DNA of 64,000 nt from Acanthosoma haemorrhoidale (Eukaryota > Arthropoda > Insecta > Hemiptera > Acanthosomatidae): positions 84,589,189 through 84,653,188 of the forward strand of contig OV884009.1 in NCBI GenBank assembly GCA_930367205.1. The letters run 5' to 3'. The notes below the pieces were generated by a model. The model was not told where the DNA came from. It did not search any database and saw only the letters and a list, made by a program, of their open reading frames with translations. Shown here piece after piece: positions 1 to 10,768 of this stretch (positions are counted from its first letter, which is position 1; every line of letters begins with the position of its first letter). A program made the translations under genes and the position numbers.

Positions 1-5
1 ACTGT

Positions 6-235
6 TCATATCGAACAATTAAGACTCCCACCACAAGAAGGGGAGGGGGGCTCAGGCGAATAGAATGATGTGCTCTCGCTCTTCCCCGGAGCACTTGATT
101 TGGGAGTAGTGAGAGCAAGGTCTTCGTTTTCTTTATGTGTTGTTTTGTTCTTAGACTCAGATAATGTATTGTTATTTTGGTTTTGTAGTATTGTACGCAA
201 GCATTAAGGATGTATTTTTGTTTTGTTTTAAACTA
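6..235 (-). pseudogene. Ser/Thr/Pro-rich open frame, possible gag start of an LTR element
   Basis: An open frame on the minus strand reads a low-complexity stretch rich in Ser, Thr, Pro and Lys (TTPKSSAPGKSESTSFYSPE) and stops at the window edge. It has no ATG start. It lies downstream, on the minus strand, of a copy of the dispersed repeat at 495-550. Another copy of that repeat (6785-6860) sits upstream of the gag at 6626, so this may be the start of another gag. I do not recognise a domain; the gag reading rests only on position. Confidence 0.25.
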
Positions 236-494
236 TGAGCCATAAGGATTCACTGACAGGGATATATCTATTTTTATTTTTTTTTTAATTTTAATTTATG
301 TATATATCTTTCGAGTGTGCTATCATATTTGTATTTTTTTCTTTTTGTTGTTTTTGGTACTCTCGACAGGACCGGAATCATAACTAAGTGCAATGTGGAG
401 CCTGGACGCTCTTGTGAACTATAAGATACAATTACGTTTTTATATATATTTAAAATAATTTTTATATTTAACTTTATCTTTATCTTTTACTTTA

Positions 495-550
495 TCTTAA
501 GGTTCTGTTAATAAAAATAGGGAACTTCTGGTAAAAGGAATAATTGTTTA
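495..550 (-). repeat. Dispersed LTR/leader repeat, copy 1
   Basis: Read on the minus strand, this contains a CCAGAA block, an A/T tract and TTAATAACAGAACC-like sequence, which also occur at 3180-3245 (plus strand) and 6785-6860 (minus strand). Because one copy lies upstream of a gag gene, the repeat is probably the end of an LTR or the leader of a Ty3/gypsy-type family. Copies are diverged, roughly 70-80% by eye. Confidence 0.45.
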
Positions 551-571
551 TTACACATATGTTCATTAAAG

Positions 572-1008
572 TTAATATACAAATAAATACGTACGTAATA
601 AAAGAACACTATTAAAACTAAAGTTAAATTGTACCTTATAACTAAGCCCGACTGGCCAGCTTTTCTTTGTTGATGTTCTTCGATGCGTCGTCTTCTTTTG
701 TCCTCGATGCGTACCTCTTTGCATCTCTATGGGTAGGCTGCTTAGCGTGGTCCTGGTCCAGGTAGCGTCTCCTCTCGTGTATATCTGGGGCCGGTCTTCT
801 CTTGTGTACCACGAGGCAGTACACGTACCTGGGCTAGCGTCGCTTCTGGTGCTTCCTCTATCTCCTGCCGGGTCAAAGATGAATGAGCTGATTTTGGATC
901 GCAACCAGCCTTTATACGCTCTTCCGCCATATTGGACATATTTTGTTCTCTAATGTTCTTTGTCTTATATATGATTATCTGTTCTTGATTTAAAATTAAC
1001 AAATACAA
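572..1008 (-). other. Unrecognised, GC-richer coding-like stretch
   Basis: Two overlapping minus-strand frames cover this block, which is clearly richer in G and C than its surroundings. One frame (1008 to 742) reads a charged, Glu/Thr/Pro-rich segment; another (904 to 572) continues with many Arg, Thr and Ser residues. The switch of frame suggests a frameshifted relic. No domain is recognisable. Flanking LTR-like sequence on both sides suggests it belongs to a retroelement. It is listed because it is the only coding-like sequence between 250 and 1060. Confidence 0.25.
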
Positions 1009-1284
1009 TATTAAATCATTTATATTTAATTCCTGATATTTTTTATTTGTTAACTATTACTCTTGGACATGACACAACGAATATTGTTCAAAACATAAAT
1101 GAACCGTGATCCAGGAGTCGTATACCGTTCACTCATGCCCGCTAATTTTGAGTTTTTTTCAGAAACACCATCAAAAGTCACATCAAAATATCACAACAAT
1201 ACATTAGAGTAACTATCTTGTGTTAAGGATTACAGGCTGGGTATTGTGTGTACGGACCTTTGCCACAGTGGGACGTGGACACAT

Positions 1285-1375
1285 GTTAACATCCCAATTG
1301 TATATATAGAGGATTAACACCGAGAATAAAACAGTCTTAACAGACAACTTTCATGCGTGCTTGTTTATACTACTT
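1285..1375 (+). promoter_or_regulatory. LTR-like promoter and poly(A) block
   Basis: A TATATATAGAGG box is followed about 20 bases later by AATAAA and then ACAGTCTTAACAGACAAC, the compact TATA-then-AATAAA order of an insect LTR R region. A similar arrangement (TATATAAAGAGG, AATAAACAGTCTTGTGAC) is present on the opposite strand near 3655-3705. That supports two related LTR remnants in opposite orientations. LTR ends and target-site duplications were not found. Confidence 0.4.
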
Positions 1376-2575
1376 ATTTCATCTACCTTTTTTCTTTTTT
1401 TTTGAGTTTTAGAGCTCATAATCTTTAACTTATATATATAGTAATAGAGTTTAATAATACAATAGCTTAACCTGATCTTTATCATTCAGGGGTTGGCACA
1501 AGTTAAAGTACATGATCTTAAGCCACTTTGCAACTTAAAATCGCGAGTAAGTATTACGATTGAATAGAAGTTGTTGAAGTTGAGAAAATGTGCAGTTCTA
1601 TGCACGTCAATCATCTGACCGCTCTTATTTATATTGCAAGACCAACGAGAGACAAAGTTTCCCCTATCTGTCCAGCCTTTTGACTGGTGGAGTTGACCTT
1701 CGGAAGCCCTGACTAGTTGACTTAGTCATAAAACTCCACACCGGTCCACTTTCCCGCCCTTGAACCATTCTCCATAAAGGTGATACATATTTTATCGTAT
1801 TACATAGTTTGCATAAACCTTCACTGGTATAAGGTATAATTTGATTTTGTTTGTTGTGATTTAAAAATATAATTTTATTTCTCGAGATTTCATTCCTTTT
1901 TGTGATCTCTAATTAAAATGTATTAGCTTCCATTGCATATTTCTATAGGACATCTCAAACATATTTTAATTAAGCTGTATATGTATTTATTTTTTTTATA
2001 TATAAAATAAATATATGGTTTTTAGTTGAAAATAGGCGTTTTTTTGTTTATTTACATCAAAGTTAGGGTATAAGATCATGTTTTTTTGATTATCCAGAAA
2101 TACACTCCCCATCATTATCCTTGCTACTTGAGGTTATACTATATTATAAAATATCATAAATTTATAAAATGTTTTCCTCATATATTGAAATGAATTTACT
2201 AGTTATGATATTAACATATTTTAACTGATAATGAAAACCTCTAATTAAATACTTACTTTAACCTCTTCGGGTTGTAGGTCAATAATGACCATGTGGGGAC
2301 ACCAAATAACCTCTTTTGCTACAAATACATAAGAAAATTAGGTTTTAATAATTAATTAAAATGTAAATTTAAATGATTTCTTAATCATTGATTTATTTAT
2401 GAATTCATATTCTATATAATAAAAACTCTCAGGTTGGGTGCATACAAACTTACATTCCTACTTTTATCTGAAATAACCTTATCTATCCTTAACATTAATA
2501 ATTGTATATAACACTAATTATGCATACTTTACTGTCTCTAATGGTGGAGAATTGCAGATTGATTTTGGTACTTAC

Positions 2576-2724
2576 ATTGGCATCTGAAATACAGACTCAC
2601 AGCCCGGGGTTAAACTCGTCGATAAGAGAAGTATTTCATTCGCTTTGTTAAATTCTTTTATCACATGCCCAACATCTTCAAAAGTGGGATATGAAGGGAT
2701 CTCACCCCTTAATGCTTCTAACTC
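2576..2724 (-). other. Orphan coding-like block ending at a consensus splice donor
   Basis: On the minus strand a frame of about 49 codons is open between a TAA and a perfect donor (AAT|GTAAGT). It reads a globular, non-repetitive sequence (for example GEIPSYPTFEDVGHVIKEFN). I do not recognise the protein. It could be an exon of an unknown gene or part of a retroelement gag, since the surrounding 7 kb is retroelement debris. No convincing acceptor is seen upstream. Confidence 0.3.
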
Positions 2725-3179
2725 TTAGCCATGTCTGCCGGCATACCTCTTCTCTTCAGAGTCTGGCTCTCCTTCTTCAGCCCCCCTTACCAGAATAGGC
2801 CATATCTATTTTTCAGTTCCCTTATATCCTATTTCCCATTTCCACCTAAGTTCTTATTATGGACTGTTCCTATTGTTCCATGTCCTTATCTCCACTAAAT
2901 TGTTGTGATATTTAGATGTTGTGAGTTTGTGATGTTGCCTTTGATATAAACTCTAAATTAGTGGGCGTCTACTGATTGCGTGGCACAACTACGACAAAGG
3001 AAGAACCACGCAGAGAACAAAGAACCCAGATGAAACAAACAGAAAAGGGCGCAAAATTTAGTAAATATGGCCAGTCACGATTAATATTAAGGTAAATGTT
3101 AAGTTTAGTTTGAACATTGTAATTTTATCACAGAAGTGCTTATATATATATAAATTCATGAATCAATTTGTAATTCAAC

Positions 3180-3245
3180 AATTTTCCTTTTGCCAGAATT
3201 CTTTTTTATATTAACAGAACCTAAAAAACCTCAGATTAAATTTAA
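3180..3245 (+). repeat. Dispersed LTR/leader repeat, copy 2 (opposite orientation)
   Basis: TTTTGCCAGAATTC, an A/T tract, TATTAACAGAACC and AAACCTCAGATTAAATTT match the reverse complement of 6785-6860 over about 65 bases, and more weakly 495-550. Upstream similarity (TTAATATTAAGGTAAAT) extends the match by over 100 bases. LTRs of one insertion lie in the same orientation, so copies 2 and 3 belong to different insertions. Confidence 0.5.
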
Positions 3246-3654
3246 ATATAAACAATATAGATAAAAAGCATAACAATATTTTATCTTCTCATGTACAGAA
3301 TCTAACCTTTAATATTTATCTTTAATATTTCTTGATATTAACTTTAATGATAATAACTTTAATATTTAGAATAACATTACAACATATCTGGGAGATGGGG
3401 TATCATAGATAGCCAGATCGGGATCCATAATAGAAACACAATGTATATAATAACTGAGGTAACTGTTTAATGAATTATAAGCAGTAGAGTATGATAGCAA
3501 AAAGGTGGCCTCCTTCGACACAGTCTGAACAATTCCAGTGACCACAACAAAATGAGTCCACTCACTCATATATATATATATAAAAGTTAATGATCGTCAA
3601 TGAAAAACTTGAAGAAAAAGAAAAGAGGTTGAATGAAATCACAGTCGAAAATTG

Positions 3655-3705
3655 TCACAAGACTGTTTATTGAACCTTTTAAAGCCTCTTTATATACATT
3701 TGGGA
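3655..3705 (-). promoter_or_regulatory. LTR-like TATA box and poly(A) signal, minus strand
   Basis: On the minus strand TATATAAAGAGGC is followed by TTCAATAAACAGTCTTGTG. This is the expected core of a 3' LTR for the minus-strand gag-pol remnant at 4197-6626, whose integrase end lies about 500 bases upstream of it. The LTR boundaries are not resolved. Confidence 0.4.
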
Positions 3706-4196
3706 TGTTTGCGCCCCGATGACTTGGGGATTAGGATGGCTACCTACGATGTCCGAACCTTGACTCCCCCCCTGCCAGTTTACGCATATCTCTTCGTATA
3801 CTCCAAGGTCCGGTGCACGCAGCACACATCCTGTAATCCCATACATCACGCTTACGGTCTAATGCATTCGTAGTTCACAGAGCTCTCTGGCTCGACAATA
3901 CATAACCAAACAACAGATATAATAAATAAAGAAATAAAGTAAGACTAATAATAACAATAATAATAAAATATAATACATTCACCCGTGACCCGGTGGCTGC
4001 CAGGTGAAAAAAACAAACAATAGAACTTATCCACAATATAAAGTATGAAAATAAAAACTCTCTCTGAGCTTCACGTGTGAAGTATATAATTCTAGATTAG
4101 TTGATCCGTATCGGATCGAGAGCACACCATCTTACGCACATTCAATGCCCTCCCCACTGTTCAACTGAACGGTTTCAACTGTTCAATGTGAACGGT

Positions 4197-5657
4197 TCAC
4201 CTCTGCTTTGGGGAGGTCATGCTCTCGATGGTCACGAGATTATGTTCCCAAATTATGATGACCTTAAAGGGCCCCTCATACCAAACCAGTTCCTTACTAC
4301 GATTTGACACGACTTTTCTGTACACAACAGTCCCAATCAATATCGCCCCTATGCGATCCCGCACCTTCAGGTTTGCCCGCGCCACGAGCTTGGATTTCTC
4401 GTGCATAATCTTGTCGCGTACCTTGTGCCACATCTTTCCGAGCTGTATGTGGGTGTTATGGAGCTATACTCATCCACCACAGTCTCTGGCCAGTTCCTCA
4501 GTCTCACTCTTAATCCGAACAAAATTTAAAAGGGTGCTAACCCCGTCGTGGCGTGTATCAAGTGGTTGTATGCCGCCACCGCCATGGGCATCGCTACGTT
4601 CGCCGACAGGCCTTTATCCACCTGATACACGAGTAAGTGGTTGCTGAGGGTGCTGTGTAACCTTTCGATGGTTCCCCTGCTCTTGGGATGCCCGGGGATA
4701 TTAAAGTGCCATGTCACGTCACGTTTTTGTATTTCGGCTCTCACGGTTGCATTGTCAAACTCCCGTCCCTCATCCGACGAGATCCTCTCCAGTATGCCGT
4801 AGAATTGAAACCATGTGTTGAGGGCTTGTAATATGGCATCTGATGACTTCCCCCACCGTGTAGGCCATAGCCACTTTGCTAAATGGGTCTATGATAGTGA
4901 CCCACTTAAAACCCCGCTACATGAAGGTGTCCACTTGAATCTCCGTCAATGGTGCTTCAAGCTATTGCATTCTGTGCCATGTAAGTTGGATAGACTTCAA
5001 TTCGTGAACCTCGGTAGTTCCTAAACGAGATTTGGCGCAATTGTAAACAATATGTGGCTGCAGGTTGGTCTGGCATGGTATATTAAAATTTAAAAAAACA
5101 AAAGCCAAAATGAAAACAGAGGAGTTGGGCGCCGTGAGTCAGACAGGAAGATGTGTATATTTAGAGGGTGGAGGCCTAGTGACCGTGGTTGATTCTTCCT
5201 GGCGTCCCTGCGGGGGATGTCTATCATATTTTGTCTTCCTGCAAACTTTGCATGCTTCGATCACCTCCTGTATGGTCCACTGCATTCCCCACCAGAAATA
5301 GTGCACTTCGCAGTGCTTGTGCGGTATCTAAATGATCTGCCTCCGCTTATCATTGATGATTTCATCCGTCGTCTCCATATCCCGCGGTCTCTCCCCTATA
5401 GACTCGTCTGATGGTGGGCCCGCACTCCTGTCACTATCATCCCACGTGCTGCTCCTGCCCACTTCTCTAGGTGTCCATTCCTCAATAAATGGCCTCATAC
5501 CGCTAGATGATTCCCCTTTCTCTATGGCGTTCACCATAATAGCACTCGACAGCCAATCTGCCACAATGTTGTCTTTCCCTGGCTTATATACAATATCCAG
5601 ATTGTATTGTGCTAAGAATTCCTTCCACCTCGTTACCCTCACGGACAATTCTTTAAG
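4197..5657 (-). pseudogene. Ty3/gypsy pol remnant: end of RNase H plus integrase
   Basis: Minus-strand frames read, in order: the end of RNase H (RWKEFLAQYNLDIVYKPGKD, then NIVADWLS); an integrase zinc-binding region (H...C then CKVCRKTKYDRHPP, typical of the 17.6/297/gypsy group); and the integrase core. The core shows the first Asp in EIQVDTF, the second in SDEGREFDN, and the catalytic Glu in GTIERLHSTL. A C-terminal segment with ELVWYEGPFKV follows. Frames change several times, with stops in the zinc-finger-to-core stretch, so this is a dead copy. The start of RNase H, the reverse transcriptase and the protease are absent, and the sequence abuts gag directly at about 5655. Confidence 0.85.
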
Positions 5658-6626
5658 TTTTCCAACCCATTGAAGTTTTTACATATCGTCCAATTAGCAT
5701 CATTTTCATAATAATGAAATTATTTTTTTTTTTATAATTATAATCCTTGGCACAAATAACATCCCTGAAATTGTTTTCAAAGTCCTTCCATTTATTAATT
5801 TTCATATTGTTCAAATTAAACCAGCAAAAAGATATTTCACTCAAATGAGCTGAAATTTTAAATCCTAATTTATTCCAATCCAAACTTTGACTTATTGTAT
5901 TTTTTAATTTATTTAAAATTTTTACTGGATCAGATTTTTAAAATTTTTGAAACTCTAACTTATTATGACTATCCATTACTTGTATTATATCACGATCAAT
6001 TACCAATTTAGGTTCACTAGAGTTACTTGACTTTTTAATTGTATTTTGCTCCATTATACTTTTTATATCCTCCACTTCCTTCTCCATTTTATTACCTTTA
6101 TCAATACTTTCTTTTTTATAAATCTCTAATTCACTAATCAATTTTTGTTCTTGATCTACCAATTTATTACTCATCCATGTTATTTGTTTATCAAATTTAT
6201 TTTCCGTTTCCAACTTATACTCTTCCTAATCAGTTCTTTGATTTTTGAAGTTCTGTTTTTAAATCCATTTCTAAAAGATGTGTTTTTTCATCCAGTTTTA
6301 TATTTAAATCTTTGAAAGAATTTTGTAACTTTTGTTCGAATATCTCGAATCTATTGTCAATTTTTACAAATTTTTCATTATTATCCTCTGCCAATTTATC
6401 GATTTTATCAGATAATTTTTTCTTTTCTTCAACATTTCGTTTAGTTTCTTCATATATTAATCTCAACATCTTTTCCATCCTACTCTCCTCCTGGCTTGAC
6501 TCATTTAAACTAAAATGTTTACCATTATTTGATTTTTCTGACCTCATTCTCCTTATTATCTACATATCTATTAATTATACTCCCCTCATCCGGATCAAAA
6601 TTAAAATTCTGCTTATTGCTTTCCAT
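5653..6626 (-). pseudogene. Ty3/gypsy-type gag remnant with long coiled coil
   Basis: A minus-strand ATG at 6626 opens a frame that shifts near 6545 into a long Lys/Glu-rich helical segment (EKKKLSDKIDKLAEDNNEKF). This continues after a break as another coiled coil (about 6213 to 5938). A Trp-rich stretch (WNKLGFKISAHLSE, WKDFENNFRD) follows and looks like a retroelement capsid region. The frame ends at about 5653 against RNase H. Three frame breaks mark it as a pseudogene. Assignment to gag rests on its position upstream of pol and on its coiled-coil/capsid layout; no zinc knuckle is seen. Confidence 0.6.
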
Positions 6627-6784
6627 GACTAAATTCCAAAAATATAAATCTCTACCACAAATATATTTTCTCAACTCTAAACTTCAACCTTTACACCAAA
6701 ATTAAAAACAATTTTTGTGACACACTTTTATCTAATCAATCCTTTAACCAGATTTCATTTAACCATATTTAATTTGATTTATTT

Positions 6785-6860
6785 TAAAATTTTATCTGAG
6801 GTTTATTAGTTCTTGTTAATATAAAAAGAAAACTCTGGCTAAAGGAAAATCAGATTTTAC
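6785..6860 (-). repeat. Dispersed LTR/leader repeat, copy 3, upstream of gag
   Basis: The minus strand reads TTTCCTTTAGCCAGAG, TTTTTATATTAACAAGAAC and AAACCTCAGATAAAATTT, which match 3180-3245 in the opposite orientation. Its position about 160 bases upstream of the gag ATG suggests the end of a 5' LTR or the leader of this element. Confidence 0.5.
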
Positions 6861-7083
6861 AAAATTCACACTAATTTTAATTAAATACACTACAATAACT
6901 TCAATTTTCAACATATTTTATAATTTACCTTAATATTTAACTCTAGAATGTCCAGATTTACTAGTTTGTATACATTATTCTTCTTGTTGGTTCAATTTAA
7001 TTTGGTTTGCCATGCTGTCAGTAATATCTACTTCTATCTATTCAATCCTTCTTCTCTGGATAAAATTATTCTTCCTAATAATG

Positions 7084-7084
<1 letters not shown>

Positions 7085-7116
<32 letters not shown>
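7085..7116. repeat. (TA)n microsatellite
   Basis: About 16 perfect TA units. It lies upstream, on the minus strand, of the gag remnant and marks no gene. Confidence 0.9.
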
Positions 7117-7117
<1 letters not shown>

Positions 7118-7867
7118 CTATATAAGGAAAATAATTAGAATGGTGTTAATGTTCACAAGAGCTGTATCCTGTAAATGGCTATATGGAAAATGTCTGTATC
7201 CACATTTTGTCTCACTCAGATTGCAACTATTCTTGAGCATTGGTTCTCTGGTAAATATATTACACTAGCCTATTTAGCGTGCGTCGTCTCCTATCCCTTT
7301 CCCCCAAATTTTGTTGCGCTAAATGGTATGGTAAGGGGTTAATGTCTATAAGTGTTATTACTGCATACTATACCAGAGAGTGGAGGATGCTAGCTCGGGA
7401 CTGAAAACATTGTAGGCAGAAGATTGGATGTGGCCAAGGCATATATATACCAGGTTTTAGAGCCTCAAATGGTTTAGGCTCTGCAGGTACCCGGTATACC
7501 TTGTCATTTACATTCGTAAGTAAAGCTTTTACGGTTGTTGCACATGATTTTACTAGTTTTTTACTGTCTTGAAAACAAACACTTTTTCAACCATTACCTT
7601 TTTGTTTGATTTAAACTAATTTTATGTTAAAATAACTATAATTGAATTTTAACTTTATTAATTTTTCCAGTTTATCCATATCATTAATACCATTGGAGGA
7701 TTAAATAAAATATTAAACTAATGATTCACAGACCAGTTAATTCATTGAAGTATAATGTAAGCTTATCCAGTATATGTATGTAATTATTATTCCTACTAGT
7801 AAATCTATTTTCTTCATAACATAATATATTTGCAAACATCAAACCAAAAAAAAATAAAAATATTTAC

Positions 7868-7980
7868 CATATCAGCTGCAATACCAGGAAAGATTTTCAA
7901 CAAAGAGACATTTTCATTTATCATTGGATAAACTGTGAATGCTGCAATATCATGGCTGACCAGAATGAATCTGTAGTCCA
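7868..7980 (-). CDS. L-asparaginase, visible exon 6
   Basis: The exon lies between a TTTATAG acceptor and an ATG|GTAAAT donor. Its first two bases complete a Val codon with exon 5. It encodes DYRFILVSHDIAAFTVYPMI and ends in LLKIFPGIAADM. The LLKIFPGI motif matches the part of ASPG-type enzymes (LLRLYPGI in the mammalian protein) at the end of the N-terminal catalytic domain. The rest of the enzyme, including the C-terminal asparaginase domain, was not found between this exon and the left edge, which is filled with retroelements. It probably continues outside the window. Confidence 0.85.
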
Positions 7981-8272
7981 CTATAAATAAAACATGTTAC
8001 TGTGAATTAATTATTTCATTTTAATTACTTATTGCAAAAAAACATTTCTGGTCTTGTGAGATAAATGGACTAACAAACTTAGCAGTTGTTATGGTAACTG
8101 CTTCATGGTATGTCTTTTAGTGTCATTTATATTCCCTATATAGAGTAAATTGATGTTTGTTAGTGCTCAGTACTATAAAACTGTGTGGATTCTGATAGTT
8201 TATTTCTTCCCCTACTTTCTGTTCTAATTTGGTGCACTTAAGTTATTAAACAACAAATAGAAATCAAATTAC

Positions 8273-8483
8273 CCTCAAATGAAGTACCAACTTTAGCTAA
8301 AGCTGGATAATTATGTGATTCAAATGCTTCAAAATTGTTTGTACTTATTTTTGTAATTCTGTTTCCTCTAAATAGGTGATGATTGAAAAAAACACAAACT
8401 TCAGATATATGATAATTACCAGCCATTGCTACTGAACATATAAAATTGTCTTTGCCATCTGTTACTGGTTCAAGAATCGGCAC
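8273..8483 (-). CDS. L-asparaginase, visible exon 5
   Basis: TTTTTAG acceptor; donor GAGG|GTAATTT; phase 0 at entry, phase 1 at exit. It encodes VPILEPVTDGKDNFICSVAM, then a Glu-Val-Cys-Val-Phe-Phe strand and LFRGNRITK, ending near KVGTSFE. The VPI...DGxxN stretch and FRGNR are hallmark strands of bacterial-type (type I) asparaginases, around the conserved Asp-Gly element of the active-site rim. The upstream intron carries the copia insertion at 8617-10309. Within one exon there are 70 codons without a stop, and the match to the family is unambiguous. Confidence 0.93.
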
Positions 8484-8616
8484 CTAAAAATAAATTAAAC
8501 AACTTATCTCGTACAAACTGTTATTATAAAATTTAGTTTAGTAAACATATTTAATTATAGGGTAATGTAAATAATTCAATAATAACACAATTTAATTTTC
8601 CATTTAAATAAATAAC

Positions 8617-8787
8617 TGTTTATGAATATTAATCCAGTGTCTCATACTTTGCTATTGATATAGTTAGCATTGCTGTTGTGTGTATCGAGTCTGCCCCTGT
8701 ATGCCCACAGGTTATGTTCCCATGTTACTTAATCCCTTTAATAAAACATTTACCACAATGCGAGTAATGTTATTTATTAACCTGACA
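8617..8787 (+). repeat. copia 5' LTR
   Basis: 171 bases, TG...CA, preceded by target duplication ATAAC. It contains an AATAAAA poly(A) signal before the end. It differs from the 3' LTR at many positions (for example AATATTAATCC against AATATTGATCC), so the insertion is old. Confidence 0.9.
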
Positions 8788-9960
8788 GGTTATGGGTCCA
8801 GATAATGAAGTGGTACATACTGACAATCAAAGTAAAAGTAATTTGGGAGTTAAGTAAGCATCTGTCCTCATGAGTCATGTCCATGTGTGTTTTTGCATCC
8901 ATGCCTATTATCATCGACTGTTAACAGAGTTTATATATTGGTTATAGACCTCCTCCTTCCTTGGTTATAGGCTCCTGACTTTCAAGCTGTAGTGGGTGTT
9001 GCCAACAAAAATGCAGTCAAGGTAACATCAAAATGGAAATGAGTCATAGTGACAAATTTACAACAGACTTTGCATGTTCTAGGACTTACTGCTAATTTAT
9101 TATCTGTGTCTAAGCTTATTGAGAAGAATTTTATAGTTTTTTTCAACAATAAAAGATGCCTGAATTTCAAACATCCCTAAAAATGAGCAATGTACTGTTT
9201 GTATTCAAGGAAAGCATAATAAAAAACCAGCTTCAAGGAAGGGAAAGAGGACTTGGAAGTTAAATTAAACCATTCAGATATTTTTAGGTAGTAGAACTGG
9301 TAACATTTAGGTTAGGTACACTACCACTATAAATTCTTAAGCTTTTGGATTCCACATGGTACTCTTCTGCTAGGGAATGGGGGCTTAGGTTCTAGATCCG
9401 AATACTCTTAGATGGTTGGGGTCAGTCTTTACCAGTTATAGAACCTAAAAAATCCAGGAAAGATATGATTGCGACTGATATGAGCTTCATAGAATCAATT
9501 TCTTCAAAAAACAGCGAAGAAATTCAAGACTCATAGAAGTGTTATAATTACCAAGATAAAGACAACTGGAGGGCAGCAACCCATTACTGTTGACAATGAT
9601 GATGCATGATTCTGTCTTTCAACAGAATCTGAGTTTTATAGTTTCGAAGACCCTGAACCTATTTTGGAAACACCAATGAATGAGGAGAGTACCTTAAGTG
9701 AGGATGCAGGAAAAGGCAGCATCAAGAGGCAACATTGACAGTGGAGATGTCAACCATAATTGGGATGATGATCAGCACAGGTATCCTTCACTAATCTCAA
9801 AAGCCAAGTTATATCATGATTTTTATACCTATTTGTGTTATACTGAGCCTTGTCCTTATAGTGAGGCAGTGATAGTGCTTACTGGCAATCAGCCATGAAA
9901 AATAATTTAAGTGCATTTCTTCAAAAGAACACATGGTCTCTAGTTGACCACCTAATACTC
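8788..9960 (+). pseudogene. copia gag-pol relic with large internal deletions
   Basis: Fragments of a copia polyprotein appear in order but in shifting frames. After the protease comes LHVLGLTANLLSVSKLIEKN (about 9063-9125), the standard junction before integrase. Then GKHNKKPASRKGK follows, at the integrase zinc-finger end. Near 9390-9440 LDPNT...LGS resembles the integrase C-terminal block. At about 9870-9950 SAMKNNLSAFLQKNTWSLVD is the start of the reverse transcriptase (W...EM...EL..L..N.TW.LV in the family). The rest of RT and RNase H is missing. Multiple stops make it non-coding today. Confidence 0.8.
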
Positions 9961-10130
9961 ATGTCACAGAACATAAATAGGTTTATAAAATTAAACTAAG
10001 TAAAAACTGTAAAATCAATAAAGCTCTACCTCCTGTTAAGCATAAATATTGTGTTAATGGTATGAATCTCAATTGTTAATAATTGTTTTCCATTTTTTTG
10101 TGTATGTTCAGCAACTGGATTAAGGGGGAA

Positions 10131-10309
10131 TGTTGTGGAATATTGATCCAGGGTCTCACATATTGTTATTGATATAGTTAGCATTGTTGTGGCTGTATCA
10201 AGTCAGCCACTTTATGCCCACAGGTTACATACCCATGTAACTTATCCACTTTAATCTCCTCAATAAAAGGTTTACCATACTGCGTGTAATGTTATTTATT
10301 AACCCAACA
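10131..10309 (+). repeat. copia 3' LTR
   Basis: 179 bases beginning TGTTGTGGAATATTGATCC directly after the purine tract and ending CCCAACA before target duplication ATAAC. Confidence 0.9.
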
Positions 10310-10642
10310 ATAACTTATTCTTTTTTAGATTTCCAATATTTCCAAGAAATATTATAAAAAACCATAATTTTACAAATGATAAATCTTACATCATTTTGAA
10401 TAATTAGTAAGTAACTTACACTAATTAGATATTTAATCAGATATCATTAGATCATTAGGTATTATTCATTATTATTATAACGTACTAAAACTAAATTAGT
10501 ACATAACAATGAACAATTTATTGACTATATTTGATAATTAAGCTTTCTTGCAAAAACATTTTTTTCTTATTAACAGAAGATAATCATATATTAATACAAT
10601 AAAATAAGAAGCTCACTAAAGACTAGGAGCTTTTAAAATTAC

Positions 10643-10768
10643 CTGTGAACCCGTTACAATGACAGGCTTTCCCAAGTTATTTAACATGAAGGATAGAGCT
10701 GAAGATGTGTAGGCAAGTGTATCAGTCCCATGTAGAACAACAAAACCATCAAATTCCATATAGAATTT
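10643..10768 (-). CDS. L-asparaginase, visible exon 4 (second catalytic Thr-Asp motif)
   Basis: An acceptor ending ATCAG and a CAG|GTAATT donor enclose 42 whole codons, phase 0 at both ends. The exon holds [20 protein letters not shown] and [17 protein letters not shown] carries the second catalytic Thr and the conserved Asp of the asparaginase/glutaminase fold, so the enzyme looks catalytically competent so far as it is seen. Asparaginase hydrolyses L-asparagine to aspartate and ammonia; mammalian relatives also have lysophospholipase activity. The product is expected in the cytosol, since no signal peptide is visible. Confidence 0.95.

Larger units (their letters stand above)
8617..10309 (+). 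mobile_element. Compact Ty1/copia retrotransposon with both LTRs and target-site duplication
   Basis: A 5' LTR (8617-8787) and a 3' LTR (10131-10309) share TTGATATAGTTAGCATT, a CCCACAGGTTA block, TTTAATAAAA and GTAATGTTATTTATTAACC. Both begin TG and end CA. The 5-base target duplication ATAAC is at 8612-8616 and 10310-10314. GGTTATGGGTCCAGA follows the 5' LTR directly and fits an insect copia primer site for initiator tRNA-Met. A purine tract (TTAAGGGGGAA) precedes the 3' LTR. Only about 1.34 kb lies between the LTRs, so most of gag and pol is deleted. It sits in the intron between asparaginase exons 4 and 5, antisense to the host gene. Confidence 0.93.

Noticed and set aside
6312..6632. Plus-strand Phe/Leu/Ser-rich frame resembling a membrane protein
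   Set aside because: Complement of the Lys/Glu-rich gag coiled coil; apparent hydrophobicity is an artefact of the antisense frame.
7311..7545. Possible plus-strand LTR with TATATATA box
   Set aside because: No TG...CA pair with matching flanking duplication and no second copy in the window.
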